Source: Siphonodentalium dalli
Lineage: Eukaryota; Mollusca; Scaphopoda; Gadilida; Siphonodentaliidae
Assembly (NCBI GenBank): GCA_032622095.1
Contig: CP136066.1
Coordinates: 118,189,319 to 118,253,318 of the forward strand
Direction: 5' to 3'
DNA: 64,000 nt
Both the position numbers and the translations under genes were made by a program. The notes under the pieces are model-generated. The model had not been told where the DNA came from. It did no database searches and saw nothing but the letters and a program-made list of their open reading frames with translations. Shown piece by piece: positions 47,668-59,844 of the stretch (the first letter of the stretch is position 1; every line of letters begins with the position of its first letter).

Positions 47668-48210
47668 AGCATGTGGGGTCGACCCCACATGCTAAAACAA
47701 CCCCACATTGTCTATATGGACACAAGGACGGACGGACAGACCAATACTATAATACGGTCTTTTTTCAAAAAGGGCGTATAAAAAGGGCCATAACTCTCGC
47801 AAAAATGGGCGGAGCAAACCCATATTCGAACTTGACCTGTATTTTGGTCTGATAAACTCACCTATGAAATTTGCTTTTGATCTAATAACCGATACTAAAG
47901 TTATCATCCGGAAACCATTTCCGCACGGACGGACGCACGGACCGACGGACACCAGCTATTTTAATTGTCCCCCGAAATATTTTTTTTCGGGGGAAAAAAA
48001 GGGCTATAACTCTCGCAAAAATGGGCAGAGCAAACCCATATTCGAACTTGACCTGTATTTTGGTCTGATAAACTCACCTATGAAATTTGCTTTTGATCTA
48101 ATAACCGAAACTAAAGTTATCATCCGGAAACCATTTCCAGACGGACGGAGGGACGGACGGACACCGGCTATTTTAATAGTCCTCCGAAAAAAAAAATTCA
48201 GGGGAAAAAA
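47668..48210 (+). mobile_element. Partial rolling-circle-like elements in tandem
   Basis: A perfect 26-bp palindrome centred on GGGGTCGACCCC (47668-47693) heads the block. A short ACGG tract and an AAAAAGGGCGTATA end follow (47720-47780). Then two units of about 220 bp (47781-47998 and 47999-48210) each hold one monomer (AAACCCATATTCGAACTTGA, AAAGTTATCATCCGGAAACC), an ACGG tract and a 3' hairpin of the GTCCCCCGAAA...TTTCGGGGGA type. Two complete 3' ends in tandem suggest repeated insertion at, or copying past, the same terminus. Confidence 0.65.
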
Positions 48211-48519
48211 ATAACACCAAAAACAGCTTATTTGTTCTAGGTTCACCTCAAAATTGAGTCTCAACAACAGACTAATATGGACATACATGGATAGCTCTCC
48301 TTGATGCTTTTTATCAGCTGAGCCAAAACTTACCATTGATGGCTTAACAGTGATGCTTTGGGCTGCTTTATTGAAAACATGGTCCCACCAATTGACCTTG
48401 AACTCCTCCCCAGCATCATGTCCAACCTTAATGATGCAGAAAAAGTAAAGAGAGAAATATGCGATAATGACATCATAATATAGAAAATTCATTATTGGCC
48501 TCAAAGATATGTTTAACAT

Positions 48520-51500
48520 TAGGGATCTGCGAATTGGGGCATTTGCATCGAATCGAATCTCCTTCCTGATATCAACATCGAATCTCGAATCGAATCAGAT
48601 AGTGAATGGCATTGTTTACCAGTGTTCATTTCAGTGTCTCATGACAAAAAAGTGCAAACTTCACTAGATACTACATAACAATGTTAGTCTCCTCAGACAT
48701 CAGTTGGAACTTGTTTTGTTTTTTTGAAAATCATGACATAGGCAAATCACTCTCAGACTGTCGGTCACATGGAGCATTGAATTTCTATCTAGCTGTGTCA
48801 TGGCAAACATTCATGACACAAGACATGACATTAAGACACTTAAAGACAGTTCAATCAACATATCACAAACCCCATGGAATGGAAGTCTAGTGTTGAAACG
48901 ATTAATCGACTAATCGAAATCGACGCGATTATTAAATTAGTCGATTCCGAAATCGGCCAGTCGACTAGTCGGAACACACCCACCACCATTATGCCATCGC
49001 GAAAGCAGTGCCGTTGCCGACTTACTGGACAATTTAAACAATCAGGCTATCGAAATACACAATCACAATTAGCTTGCTAAAGCCTTCTTTGTTGTCCCTT
49101 TGATGCGATAACTGCTTTCAGTATTTGGTGGTCATGCACGAACGCGAAACACAATGATCTCAACTCAATGTATTTGTCGGCGCCGCGCCGGCTTATTCTT
49201 TGAAGTTGAGACGACTGGCTTTGATAATCAACTTCAAAGAATCAGCGCCTATCGCAACCGTGTCTATTTCGGCGTGACGGAATTGATCTGAGTGATAACT
49301 GGTCAACGTGTTTGCAGGTGTGCAGGACTCAACTTCAATCAAGTTAGTTGCGAGGTGACATTATTAAGTTTTAAGTTTAATAACAAATCCAATATATTAT
49401 AGTTTATTGAAGCACTATGTCAGTATACCTTTAAAGTTTATTTGTAAAATTGTGTGATATTTTTTACAACCACCACATGCATCAACTGACGCTTGGGCGA
49501 GCGTATACGATCGCACGTTCTAGATATATTGTATTATAGATATAAATATAAAGCCAACCCGCGGTCGGCCATGCTATGCATCGAATAGCGTCGCGTATTT
49601 CGAACTAAACTGGCGAGTCACTTCGGAAATCCCACGTCGTTTATGGGTTGTGTTTGTGAAAACTTACAATGTATTTTAGCACCTCAAACTTAAATCCTTC
49701 GTGGAATTGGGCGGTGACAAAGCTGTTCCCAGAAACGTAATCTGGATGACGCAAATTCCTGGAATCGGGCTAAATATAGAACTTACGACATCGCATTGAA
49801 ATGTACTATTAGATCCTATTAACATCGCCGGTCTGCGCAGTTTTATTTCTGAAACTGACACGATCGATTGTGTATTCGGGGACTCGCGAGTAAAATTGTA
49901 TATATATTTACAATGTACCATGCACGAGAGACAATTATGTACGCGATCAAATCAAACAGTGAAAACACGTGCGTTTTGGCGGGAAAATGACTGTCCGTGA
50001 TTAAGCTATGTCATATCGTGACCTTGCAATGAATACAAGGAACAACATTATGTACGCAATGCATGGCCCATTTTTAATATATGCGGACTATATATTTACA
50101 GGGAACTTTACCACATTCCGTGTCCGATATATGTACATGACATCTGCGAGCATAAAATGCTTGTACGCACTACAGCTGTTATAACATTTATATTGTAACT
50201 TTTGTTTGACTCTGTCAGAGATGAAGTTCGTTTCTCAAAATATCTTGCATTTCTTCATGTACGCCCGTTTGTGAAGTCAATCGGTGACAAGCACACTGGG
50301 CAAGTTCGATAACAACGATGTTCGATTGTATGTAAGTACCGGTACGGCCCGGTATACCATACCAATGATACCATATCAATTTTAAAGGAACATTTTTACA
50401 CAAAACATATAGAATAATGCACCGGTTTCTGATTGTTGCACGCGCTTCCACTCCGTAATCCGTAGCGTTTCCGCGATCGATCAGGTGTTGTCACCACCGT
50501 TTAGATACATACATCAACTGGATGGTAATTTGATTGTCATAAAACATCATATACCTGGGACAAATTAATTACCTATTAACCTTCAGTGATATTAAGCCAA
50601 ACAATCACGACAAATAGTGTTTAATCACGTCTTGCTTTATGTTCGAAAATGCAAAGTTAGTTACTGGTACTCAAAACAAACGGCAAATTATATACGTATA
50701 TGAGCACAAACGGTAAGTTTCGAAAGGGGTCCGACTAGTCGACTAGTAGTCGATTCCCTCTGGTGACTAGTCGATTCCTCAAAACCACTAATCGTTTCAA
50801 CACTATGGAAGTCACTTGTCTACATTATTTAATAAAGATTTGACACACTTGAACATGGGTACATCATTCAGTTATATTATTGTGGTCCGATACCTAGTTA
50901 TCTCTTAAACTTTTCACCCCACAATAGATCAAACACCTACATCATATATTTAGATTAGTTGTCTTCACGGAGGGGGTCCCAGAAAACAGACATAAATTAC
51001 AAGTGTTAAATGTTTAAATCAACAAGATTCAACGGTTCGAAAATTGGTGCAACACGTTTTATTTCCTGGGATACAGAAACTGAAGGTAGGAAATTAATAG
51101 GAGTTCTGCTGGCAGTGTTGCAGATAACTGGTCGCATATAATGGCATTTAAGAACGTAATAGACCGATTGTTATAAGGTTTCTGTTCATTCTAATTTATG
51201 TTTTGTCGCGCATAATGGCGGCTAACATTGAATTTTATTCATATAATCTGAATTGGATATCTGAAGTTCTCAACATGCGGTAATCAATTGAGTTCCGCAT
51301 CTAGCGATCACACACCATGTAGACAATGTTATATACAGTGTAGATACAGATTACAAATATATGTGGCGATTGATCACCATCACGGGTTGCAATCGAAGCA
51401 CATAATTTTCATAATGCACGTCTATTCTGAACAGAATACATTCAAAATTACCTACGCTGGCTTACTTGGCAACCTTGTGCTTCAATTTTTGTGATTTCAG

Positions 51501-51654
51501 ATAATTTTGCATACGTGTTATTTAGACGCAAAAAACGTGACTACACCAAAGAAACATCGATTCGAAAATATCCGAATCAGCGGCCCGATTCGGTGTCGAT
51601 CTCGAATCGGGTGCCCAATATCGACATCGAATCTCGAATATTTGCAGGTTCCTA
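48520..51654. mobile_element. hAT-like element (hAT-C) containing hAT-B
   Basis: The ends TAGGGATCTGC and the complement of GCAGGTTCCTA are imperfect inverted repeats. Both subterminal regions repeat ATCGAATCTCGAATCG (48560-48600 and 51580-51640). The flanking 8-mers TTTAACAT and TTTACTGT agree at 5 of 8 positions only. Without the nested 1.9-kb element and its duplicated site it is about 1.2 kb. No transposase frame. Confidence 0.6.
48888..50805. mobile_element. Non-autonomous hAT element (hAT-B), 1918 bp
   Basis: Terminal inverted repeats TAGTGTTGAAACGATTA and TAATCGTTTCAACACTA are perfect. An exact 8-bp duplication TGGAAGTC flanks it (48880-48887 and 50806-50813). Subterminal GACTAGTCGATT motifs occur at both ends (48905-48975 and 50730-50775). 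The GTGTTGAAACG end is close to the GTGCTGAAACG end of hAT-A, so these are related subfamilies. The interior frames (81 codons or fewer) show no transposase motif. Confidence 0.93.
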
Positions 51655-52014
51655 TTTACTGTATTTTTTTAGTAGTGGTATGTTGTTTGAGAGGCTCATT
51701 TTCGGTCAGAAACTCCAGTAATTGTGACTGAACAGCTTAATTATTTATTGTTCTTGTGTTTTTCCAACTATTAATTTTTTAATTTGTTATCAAATTTATA
51801 ATAATCCCCCGACTATTTATTAATATTGATATCCTCGGCCTGCACCATGGAGGGGACCCTCAGTATGCCATTCCACCTTGCAAAAAAAAAAAACAATCCC
51901 TACCTACCTACCCACCTGAAAATTTTTGGGTAGGGGTGTGGACAAATAAACAATTTATTAATTTTGGCCTTATTTATATTATTAAGAAGATAAAATGATA
52001 TCATAACAAGAGAT

Positions 52015-52884
52015 GGACTGTCGTCCGGTACATACCCCCTAGTGGCATACCGCCTAGTGTGGGCATATCTATAACTTATGACTGCTATACTCAGACAGAT
52101 GGACCCAAAAATCAGCATTTTCATATAAACGAAGATGAATAACTATAGCACAAAAAACAAAACAAAACAGTTGAATGTGCCAGTAAATGTCCCCATAGTG
52201 GTGAACATCCATACAAAATTTCATTGAGATCCGAGCATTACTGTTCAAGTTATGACCTGAACAGACATCGGATGGACCAAACAGCCAACATGTCCAGATA
52301 AACAAACTTGAATAACTCTAGAATGGAAAAGCCAAACAGAACAATGGAACCCTCTTTTGAATGTCCTCACAGCGGTGAACATCCATACCAAGTTTCATTG
52401 CGATCCCAGCACAGCTGTTGAAGTTACGACATGAACAGACACCAGATGGACCAAAAAGCCAACATTTCCAGATAAACAAAGATGAATAACTCTAGAATGG
52501 AAAATCCGAACAAAACGATGGAACCCTCTATTTAATGTCCTCATAGTTGTGAACATCCATACCAAATTTCATAGAGATCCCAGCACAACTGTTGAAGTTA
52601 CGACATGAACAGACACCAGATGGATCAAAAATTCAACATTTCCAGATAAACAAAGATGAATAACTCTAGAATGGAAAATCCGAACAAAATGATGGAACCC
52701 TCTATTTAATGTCCCCATAGTAGTGAACATCCATACCTAATTTCATTGAGATCCGAGCACCATTGTTCAAGTTATGACATGAACAGACATCAGACGGACG
52801 TACGGACGGCTCGACGGACGGACGCACAGACGGACAGGTGCAAAACAGTATACCCCCCTTTTTTTTTTAAAGGGGGTATAATAA
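52015..52884 (+). mobile_element. Rolling-circle-like element, family ATACCCCC, copy i
   Basis: The 5' GGACTGTCGTCC (short hairpin) is followed by GGTACATACCCCCTAG. The 3' hairpin ATACCCCCCTTTTTTTTTTA then AAGGGGGTATAATA repeats that motif inverted. Monomers begin ACAGACACCAGATGGACCAA at 52261, 52435 and 52609 (period 174), with a partial one before and after. They hold TGAACATCCATACCAAATTT and GAATAACTCTAGAATGGAAA. The ACGGACGG tract is at 52794-52838. The end motif is shared with family D (35352). Confidence 0.8.
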
Positions 52885-53153
52885 CCAAAAACAGTGATAG
52901 ACAGTTCGATACATTTGGAATCATTTTGAATAAGGTTGTAAATTTTGGGATTAATTTGTAAACACAATAGGGTTGGATGATGAAATCACAAGTTAATAGT
53001 TACACTGATGATTATTAATCATAATTCTTATATAAACACAACATGTCCCTCTTCTGCATGATCCTACAAAAACACCAAGTCATTACTCCACATCCCATTG
53101 GATTTACTGAGACTGATAGAGGTGTGAACAATAAGTGACACCTTTTATTTTAT

Positions 53154-53790
53154 TGAATTGATACCTCTTGCATTGATCCAACAACTAAGAATAAAATAAG
53201 ATGTGTATAATTCACAACAAATTAACATTAGTGTATACTATTATACATCTTTATATAAGAAAAAAAACCGGAAAAAGTAATAGAAGGTGTGCTTGGGTAT
53301 CTTCTCCTATTCTACAGGATAGAGACATGATTGTATTCACCTTCAAAATGTTCAGAAATGGGGGTGGGCTTATCTATGAGAACCACCCCATGTTTTGTTT
53401 AGGCTAAAAAACCCAGACTGGGCTTATCTTCGAGGATGGGCTTACTGACGGATGAATACAGTAACATGATATTATTACGTGACGTCCAACACAAAGTACA
53501 AAGATAAGCCCAGTCTGGGTTTTTTACCCTAAATAAATCATGGGGTGGTCCTCGTAGATAAGGCCACCCCCATTTTTGAGCATTTGGGAGGTGAATACAA
53601 TCATGTCTTTCTATCCTGTAGAATAGGAGAAGATACTCAAACACATCTGTGCTTTTATTATTTTTCCTAGTTGTTTTTCTTAAAAACAAAAGATGTATAA
53701 TAGTATACACTTGTGATAATATTGTTGTGAATTATACACATCTTATTCTATTCTTAGTTGTTGGATCAATCAAAGAGTTATCAAATCAAT
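53154..53790. mobile_element. Fold-back element with about 290-bp arms
   Basis: The left arm (53154-53440) and right arm (53497-53790) are diverged reverse complements: ATTGATCCAACAACTAAGAA against TTCTTAGTTGTTGGATCAAT, and AACCCAGACTGGGCTTATCT against AGATAAGCCCAGTCTGGGTT. The central spacer of about 55 bp contains GGGCTTACTGACGG, which also occurs just outside at 53939. No coding and no clear target duplication. Confidence 0.75.
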
Positions 53791-54591
53791 CAAATCAATA
53801 CAAAACATGGTATTGGTATAAAATATGATGGTAGGTTAGCACCTGAAGGCTAACTGAATTTTTTAACAGGGGCCTCCTCATGAATAAGTCTAGTACCCAC
53901 TTTTTGAGAAAAAATGTGCACTAGACCCCCCCCCTTTCCGGGCTTACTGACGGGTGTATACAGTAACTGTTACATCTTAGAACTATATACATGAACTATT
54001 CTGCCCTAAGTAATTGACCCAGTAACTGGGGTTATTATGCGTTTATAACCGCAGTTTAACGATACTGTGTCCCCGCGATTGAATGCGGTAAAGAAACCCC
54101 CATTATATACCTTGACTGCCAATACACTGTTGGACATTTCCACTTGTGACTGATGGGACAAGCTAGAAAATCAACTTTTTGGACCCCCTGTTATTTAAAT
54201 TTGAGTGATGCTTGATATAATTATATACATTAATCTTGAAGAGTGTGAACCACTCTCTAACACTATTTAGTACTGCCTTAATGAGGAAGTATAACATGGC
54301 CAAATAGTTTGAATATTCGTCTTGTGACTGATGGGACACTGCCGACACACTGAACATTGATAACTGTCGGCGAATATCATTTGTATAACATATAATAAAT
54401 TTGATGAAGCCGCAATTGTAATGTAAGTTACCGTTTCATACCAGTTGATGATTACATGCATTTTAACCACAATCTTGTTGTCTTGTGGTTTATAAAAAGA
54501 TGCAATTGAGTCATTTACTTAGGGCAGTACAGTACATGCAAATATAAATGGTTCCTGACTCATAACATTTAACTGACAAATCACTTGGCGT

Positions 54592-54720
54592 TGCAGTTGT
54601 TAGAGCATTTGGCTTGTAGCACTATCAACACAGCGATATAAGTTCAACACCCATCAATTGCTATGGCGTTTCTCATCAGCGCCTTAGTCAAGTTTAGTGG
54701 CATCAAATAAAGAAGAATAC
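54592..54720 (+). mobile_element. tRNA-derived SINE (probable)
   Basis: TGGCGTTGCAGTTGTTAGAG with CATTTGGCTTGTAGCA resembles a degenerate tRNA 5' half with an A-box-like segment. AAGTTCAACACCC about 45 bp on is a diverged B box. A short unrelated tail ATCAGCGCCTTAGTCAAG follows. No intact cloverleaf is predicted by eye, so it is not called a tRNA gene. Confidence 0.45.
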
Positions 54721-55194
54721 ATGTATGATTCATTTTTAATTAAGACTGAAGACTTACCCCTTTGGTGTCAAACTTGTATTTTACTTTTATTGCTTGTTTT
54801 ATTCCATCATTTTCTCTCCCTAACCCATATCCTGTTGAGAAAACAAGAAATTAAATCACTAGTGAGTCCGAAAAAGACTTGTATCCCTTTGAAGCCTACC
54901 AGAGTGTATTAAGACACAAAATCACTATTGAAGAATGTTTTACCAATACTTTGTTAAAAATTTCAATAAAAAATGTTTTTTCTCTTTTTTCTCTGATAGG
55001 AGGGAGCTTGAACTTAAATAAAATTGAATGAAACAAAAGTGCTTGTATGTGTTTTGTATATAACCAATGCGATCATGCAATATTTATGATACATACGCTT
55101 TATTATATGCTGTTCATAAATAATTATTTTCATTTTTGGCTTTAGTATGGCACAGAAACTAGAATGATTTTTTATAGGCATAGTATGGCCTGGA

Positions 55195-55264
55195 ATCAAT
55201 CTCTGTCCCACAAAAATCATCGTCATTTTTGTGAGATGATGATTTTTGTGGGACCGAGATTGAT
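55195..55264. repeat. Hairpin with 27-bp arms
   Basis: The left arm (55195-55221), with core GTCCCACAAAAATCATC, pairs with 55238-55264, core GATGATTTTTGTGGGAC, with one mismatch and a 16-nt loop. There is no G/C stem plus U-run to suggest a terminator in this context. It is probably a micro-fold-back. Confidence 0.85.
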
Positions 55265-56059
55265 GTTATTAATTTTAACCCAATCACTGATTAGGGGTGT
55301 GGGGTGTATTTATTATTGTATGGGAAATATGAATACTAGTTCAGTCATGAATGTAGTGTGCTCCGGCAATCTGCAAAAGCGGTCATGTTGACCTAGATGA
55401 ATACACGCATGTGTAAAATACACAAGCGCAAGGTTATCAAAAATTACAATCCTTGTGTCCATTCCTACATTTTGATATGTGAGTCATATGTCCCATAAAA
55501 GTTATTAATTCTGCAGAAATCAAAATTATTATTGTAAACACTTCAAAGTGGCTATTTTAGTCTTCTTCATCTGACATCATTGATTATTAGAGATTGCGTG
55601 TTTCCTCAGCTGAAACAATATACACATACATGTATTTATAATACCATTGCTATTTCGTATATACAAATGAACGACTAATATTCCGCAATAGGGGTGAAGA
55701 TTAAGTTCTCTGATAAAAGTATTTTTTTCTCTGTGGATTGTGATTCTGGGTGGTTGTGCATAAATTTTTCGGTGGGTGTAAAGTTCTCACCCTTGAGCAT
55801 TTCCTAGAATCCATCATGGCATCCATCATGGCAGCCGTGGTAGTATAGAATATAAACTATTAAAAAAAGTCAGATTAATCTGTTTTGTTGAAAAACATAT
55901 TTCCTCGAAAGTATCCAAATTTATATATTATTTGGATGATACGACATTATACTACTGCTTGTAGGAAACTTTGGTACTCCATTAGCAAGATGGCTGCCAA
56001 AATGAAAAGTTTAAATGTCTAAGTAATACTAGATACCAACATGTATCTTGAGATACCGG

Positions 56060-56470
56060 TATATATAAAGTAAAATCCAAGGGTTGCTGGCGGCCATGTT
56101 TTTCAAAAAATTCGAAAAAATTTGATGGCTCCCATCTAGAGGTCACCCGAAGATCCATATGAAGTTTGGTGATGATCGGATGTGGAAGGTGGCCAGCCGC
56201 CTGTAGGGTGTGGTGAAGGATTTGGTCATACTAAGAGTAAAATCCAAGATGACTGCCATCGGCCATTTTTTTAACGAATTTTGGTCAAAATAGGAGGCTC
56301 CCATCTAGAGGTCACCCTGAAGATACATTTGAAGTTTGGAGACGAACGGATGTGAGACGCAGGTTGCAGGGTATGACGCTGGATTCAAATTTGAAATCCA
56401 AGATGGCAGCAATGTTTATTAACGAATTTCAGTCAAAATAGGAGGCTCCCATCAGAATACTGGTGAAAAA
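56060..56470 (+). repeat. Tandem array of CAAGATGGCNGCC monomers
   Basis: Three diverged units near 56075, 56235 and 56385 share GTAAAATCCAAG, GGCTCCCATCTAGAGGTCAC, GAAGATCCATATGAAG and TTGGTGATGATCGGATGTG. The same monomer occurs singly at 27555. It is probably the body of a decayed tandem-repeat element whose ends I could not find. Confidence 0.65.
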
Positions 56471-56673
56471 GCGGGTCAATTGAGCACAGTGTGTTACCGG
56501 TACAGCGTAACCCTTTGAAATCAAAGCGCTAAAACTACAATGTAATATTTGGTGTGCATTGAAATAGCGACGTTATATACAGCGTAATAAATGTCGCGGT
56601 AACATCAAAGAATGTCAGAGTGCTGAGTACGAATATTATTTTGCACGGAATTTCTGTGGTTGAAACTACTCAG

Positions 56674-56824
56674 CTCGGAGATCCCGTGCTATCGTACGAT
56701 TACATAATTTGATCAAAGAATGGCGAATTGCTGAGTTAGGCAGAGTAGGGATCAACATACACCAACAGGTGGTTCTCCTACCAAAGGAGGTATCTACCTC
56801 CGAGATCCCGTGCTATCGTACTAT
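56674..56824. repeat. Direct repeat around GAGATCCCGTGCTATCGTAC
   Basis: Copies of CTCGGAGATCCCGTGCTATC-GTAC at about 56674-56698 and CTCCGAGATCCCGTGCTATC-GTAC at about 56799-56822, both followed by ATTATA-like sequence. The sequence between contains ACCAAAGGAGGTATCTACCT. Origin unknown. Confidence 0.6.
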
Positions 56825-57059
56825 TATAATACGGAACCTGTCCCAAATCAACACCATTCATTCGACCCATATTAAAATGCATGGAAGATAAACACAAAAA
56901 ACATACCCCCCCCCCCCCCAAATATGGAGATAAAGTCAAAGTACAGTCAATAATATATAGTTTTGTTGTCCCGCCTGGGTCCCCAAACACAAACAATGGC
57001 GCACATGTTCCCATTTCCCACCAAAACTCAATTATATTTTATAACACGTTGGCTAAAAC

Positions 57060-58855
57060 TCAATAGCAGCGGTCGTCAGTTGTTGGACTAATACAGTCTA
57101 TTGACAAGCTACGCGTTCCGAGTTTGAAAGATTTCGCTACCATTCATATTTCGCCGCTATAAATATCTCCTGCAGACAAACCCTGCAGTATAATGACGTC
57201 ACAGCGCACAAATAGTTTTACGATTGACAGAATACATGGAATATATCAGTTTCATTTTCACGGAAGCTACTTGAAATTCTAGGAAATACTTAATTCAATT
57301 CTCCCATCTAGGTCTTATTGGACAATGCATCAATGCTCTTTAGTGTTTAGTTTCATTATCCTGTCGGAATCTTATTGTATGTTATAAATTTTTAAACACT
57401 GTAACTTGTAATGTCGCGTTATGTGTTTACCCAATACGGACTCATTAATTTCCCCTTGGCGGAAACCCTGGGTTACCCCAAAGATCCACATACATACTAG
57501 TATTTTAACTGATTTTAAGAAATTTTGTTCCCCAAATGAAATTTCTTATACTTTTATTGTTCCTCGAGACCATTTGACCCACATGTGCAATATTTCCCCA
57601 ATTACAGCACAATGTTTTTAAATCTATTTAAATTTATTATTTTTTGGGGAGTGGTAGTGATGCTGTGAGTCTGTAAATTGTCTTTGCTTCGGATAGGCAT
57701 CGTGTTGTCGCTGTTATTTTTCTCGACATAGATCGAATATACATGTACATGTATATATATATATGTGCACGACAACCGTGTCCAGAACCTATAATTGTAA
57801 TGCGTACCGGTGTTTAAGTGTTATTATCTTAGATACATTGTATTTATATTATGATTGTCTAATAATAAATATATTAGAATATATTATTTATCATGACATT
57901 TCATGTTTCGATCGGAATGGCATATTGAGATGCTCCTCAACTCAGATAAAGCTAATCTGGAAAATTACAAAATAATAACAAAAGTTCAAATGTTCAGTGG
58001 ATGGATGCACATACGTAAGCTGGTGGTTAAAATGCTATAGTACGAGATGCCATATTATACAACATGCCATCCAACATTTGTTCAATGTGTGCATGCTCTT
58101 GATCTTACGTTTAATTGCATAATATATACATGTATAAGGCCACCAGAATGTACTCAGAACCCACCCTCCATGCATGCACAACATGACAATTCCAATTCAA
58201 AAATTCACAAAGTATATAATTACATAGATAAGATTTAAACAAAAATTAAATTAATTATATGACACATTCGTATATGTATTATTTGATCTTATTCTATATG
58301 CAAGGTTCAAATAATTTTGCTAGTTTATGTAAGCTGTATTAAACACAATACTGTATACCTGACAAATGAACACATTCTATAAGACGTTGACACTAATCTT
58401 ACAGAAAGCCTATCATATATAAAGGGGTTTATATAGGGTCGGTAAGAATTCCCAACCACAAATATTTTCCATTGGCTTCAATCGATGGATATCCAACTAC
58501 TGTTCTGACATTACAAATTCATAACATTTGTTTACGCACAAATGAACAATGATTGAATTATAACGAGCATGGTGTCTATTCTGATAAATAAGTCACGGGG
58601 CAGTGAATAAACTGATTGGAGGGTAAATTATGTCACTTTATACCAGTGATTAAATTATTAAACTATATATGCAGTCTTGACGTGCATGCTATTCTGAGAG
58701 CGTAGATCCGTTATTTGTCGCATTTCATGAAGAAACGCGCTAACATGCAACTTAATTCCAGTTCCTCTCTACCAAGGCAGTTATGTCGTAGACACTTATA
58801 ACATGTATGTTACCTTCCATAACCAGAAATTAGCAGCCGAAAACAATAACTTAAA
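57060..58855. other. No gene recognised
   Basis: Low-complexity AT-rich sequence with short frames. It contains alternating ACATGTACATGTATATATAT near 57742-57765. No second copy of any part is seen in the window. Confidence 0.5.
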
Positions 58856-59840
58856 GGTCGGCCGACCACAGTGTCCCCTGAAAACGTGGCAAGTCGATGC
58901 CGCTTTGTTAAAGAAATTAAAAAAAATGTTGAAAGGGTTAACAATTCTGTAAAAAAATAATTTTTCCGTCATCTATATACATGACATCTCCAATCTGTGG
59001 GTAACAATACTCTGAAGTTTCAAATATCTACGATCGAAACTGTAGGAGTTGATTACGCCATGAAGGTACCCTCATACAGAAAATTATAACAAAAATATTT
59101 GAAAAGTCGAAAGGCCCATAACTCTGGGAAAAATCATTGGATCAAACTCAAATTCGAACTTGACCTGTATTTTGATATGACCGACCCACATAAAAAAAGA
59201 ATTTCCAATTAAACATTCCAAACTTGAGTTATCATCCGGAAACCAAAGAAAAAACAAGAAAAATAGAATTTTGTAAGTCGAAAAGCCCATTACTCTGAGA
59301 AAAATCATCGAATCAAACTCAAATTCGAACTTGACCTGTATTTTGATATCAATGACTCACAAAAAAACGGAATTTTCAATTGAACAGTCCAAACTTCAGT
59401 TATCATCCGGAAACCAAAGAAAAAAGAGGAAACATTTAATTTTCTAATTATAAAGGTTGTCCATAACTCAAGGAAAAAACATCGGATCAAACTCAATTTC
59501 GAACTCAACCTGTATCTTGATATGACTGATCCACATAAAAAAGGTATTTGCAATTAAAAGATCCAAACTTGAGATATCATCCGGAAACCGAAAAAGTGAG
59601 AAATTTTCTATGTAAAAAAAAAAGTTGAAAAAAGGGAAATAACTCCATAAAAGAACATCGGATCAAACCCAGAATTGCATAGCACATGTGTTCTTTGTTG
59701 AGACACCTACATACCAAGTTTAAATCAAATTGGATGATCATTACTGGAGTTATAACTCCGGACGGATGCACGGACGGACGGAAGACGGACGCACGGAGCT
59801 GATTACAATAGTCCCCCGAAAATAAATTTTACGGGGGACA
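58856..59840 (+). mobile_element. Rolling-circle-like element, family TGTCCCC, copy j
   Basis: The 5' hairpin GGTCGGCCGACC is followed by ACAGTGTCCCCTG. The 3' hairpin is GTCCCCCGAAAATAAATTTT then ACGGGGGACA. The first part has one copy of the monomer also seen at 39600-40100 (GTAGGAGTTGATTACGCCAT), followed by four monomers of another type at about 172-bp spacing (GCCCATAACTCTG, CAAATTCGAACTTGACCTGT, GAGTTATCATCCGGAAACC). An ACGG tract runs from 59762 to 59795. Two monomer types in one element point to recombination between families. Confidence 0.8.
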
Positions 59841-59844
59841 TTGA

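Noticed and set aside
47692-48519. Minus frames of 86-171 codons near the GTCCCCCGA hairpins
   Set aside because: They cross microsatellite and hairpin termini of non-coding elements. Open frames there result from the ACGG repeat lacking stops in some phases.
54592-54670. tRNA gene
   Set aside because: A-box and B-box resemblances exist, but stems do not close into a cloverleaf. A tRNA-derived SINE is the better call.
5556-56920. Several G/C homopolymer runs (5557, 6977, 10517, 13986, 29241, 56909) as functional quadruplex sites
   Set aside because: They lie in unrelated repeats and non-coding sequence. Their lengths are doubtful in assemblies, and there is no conserved context.
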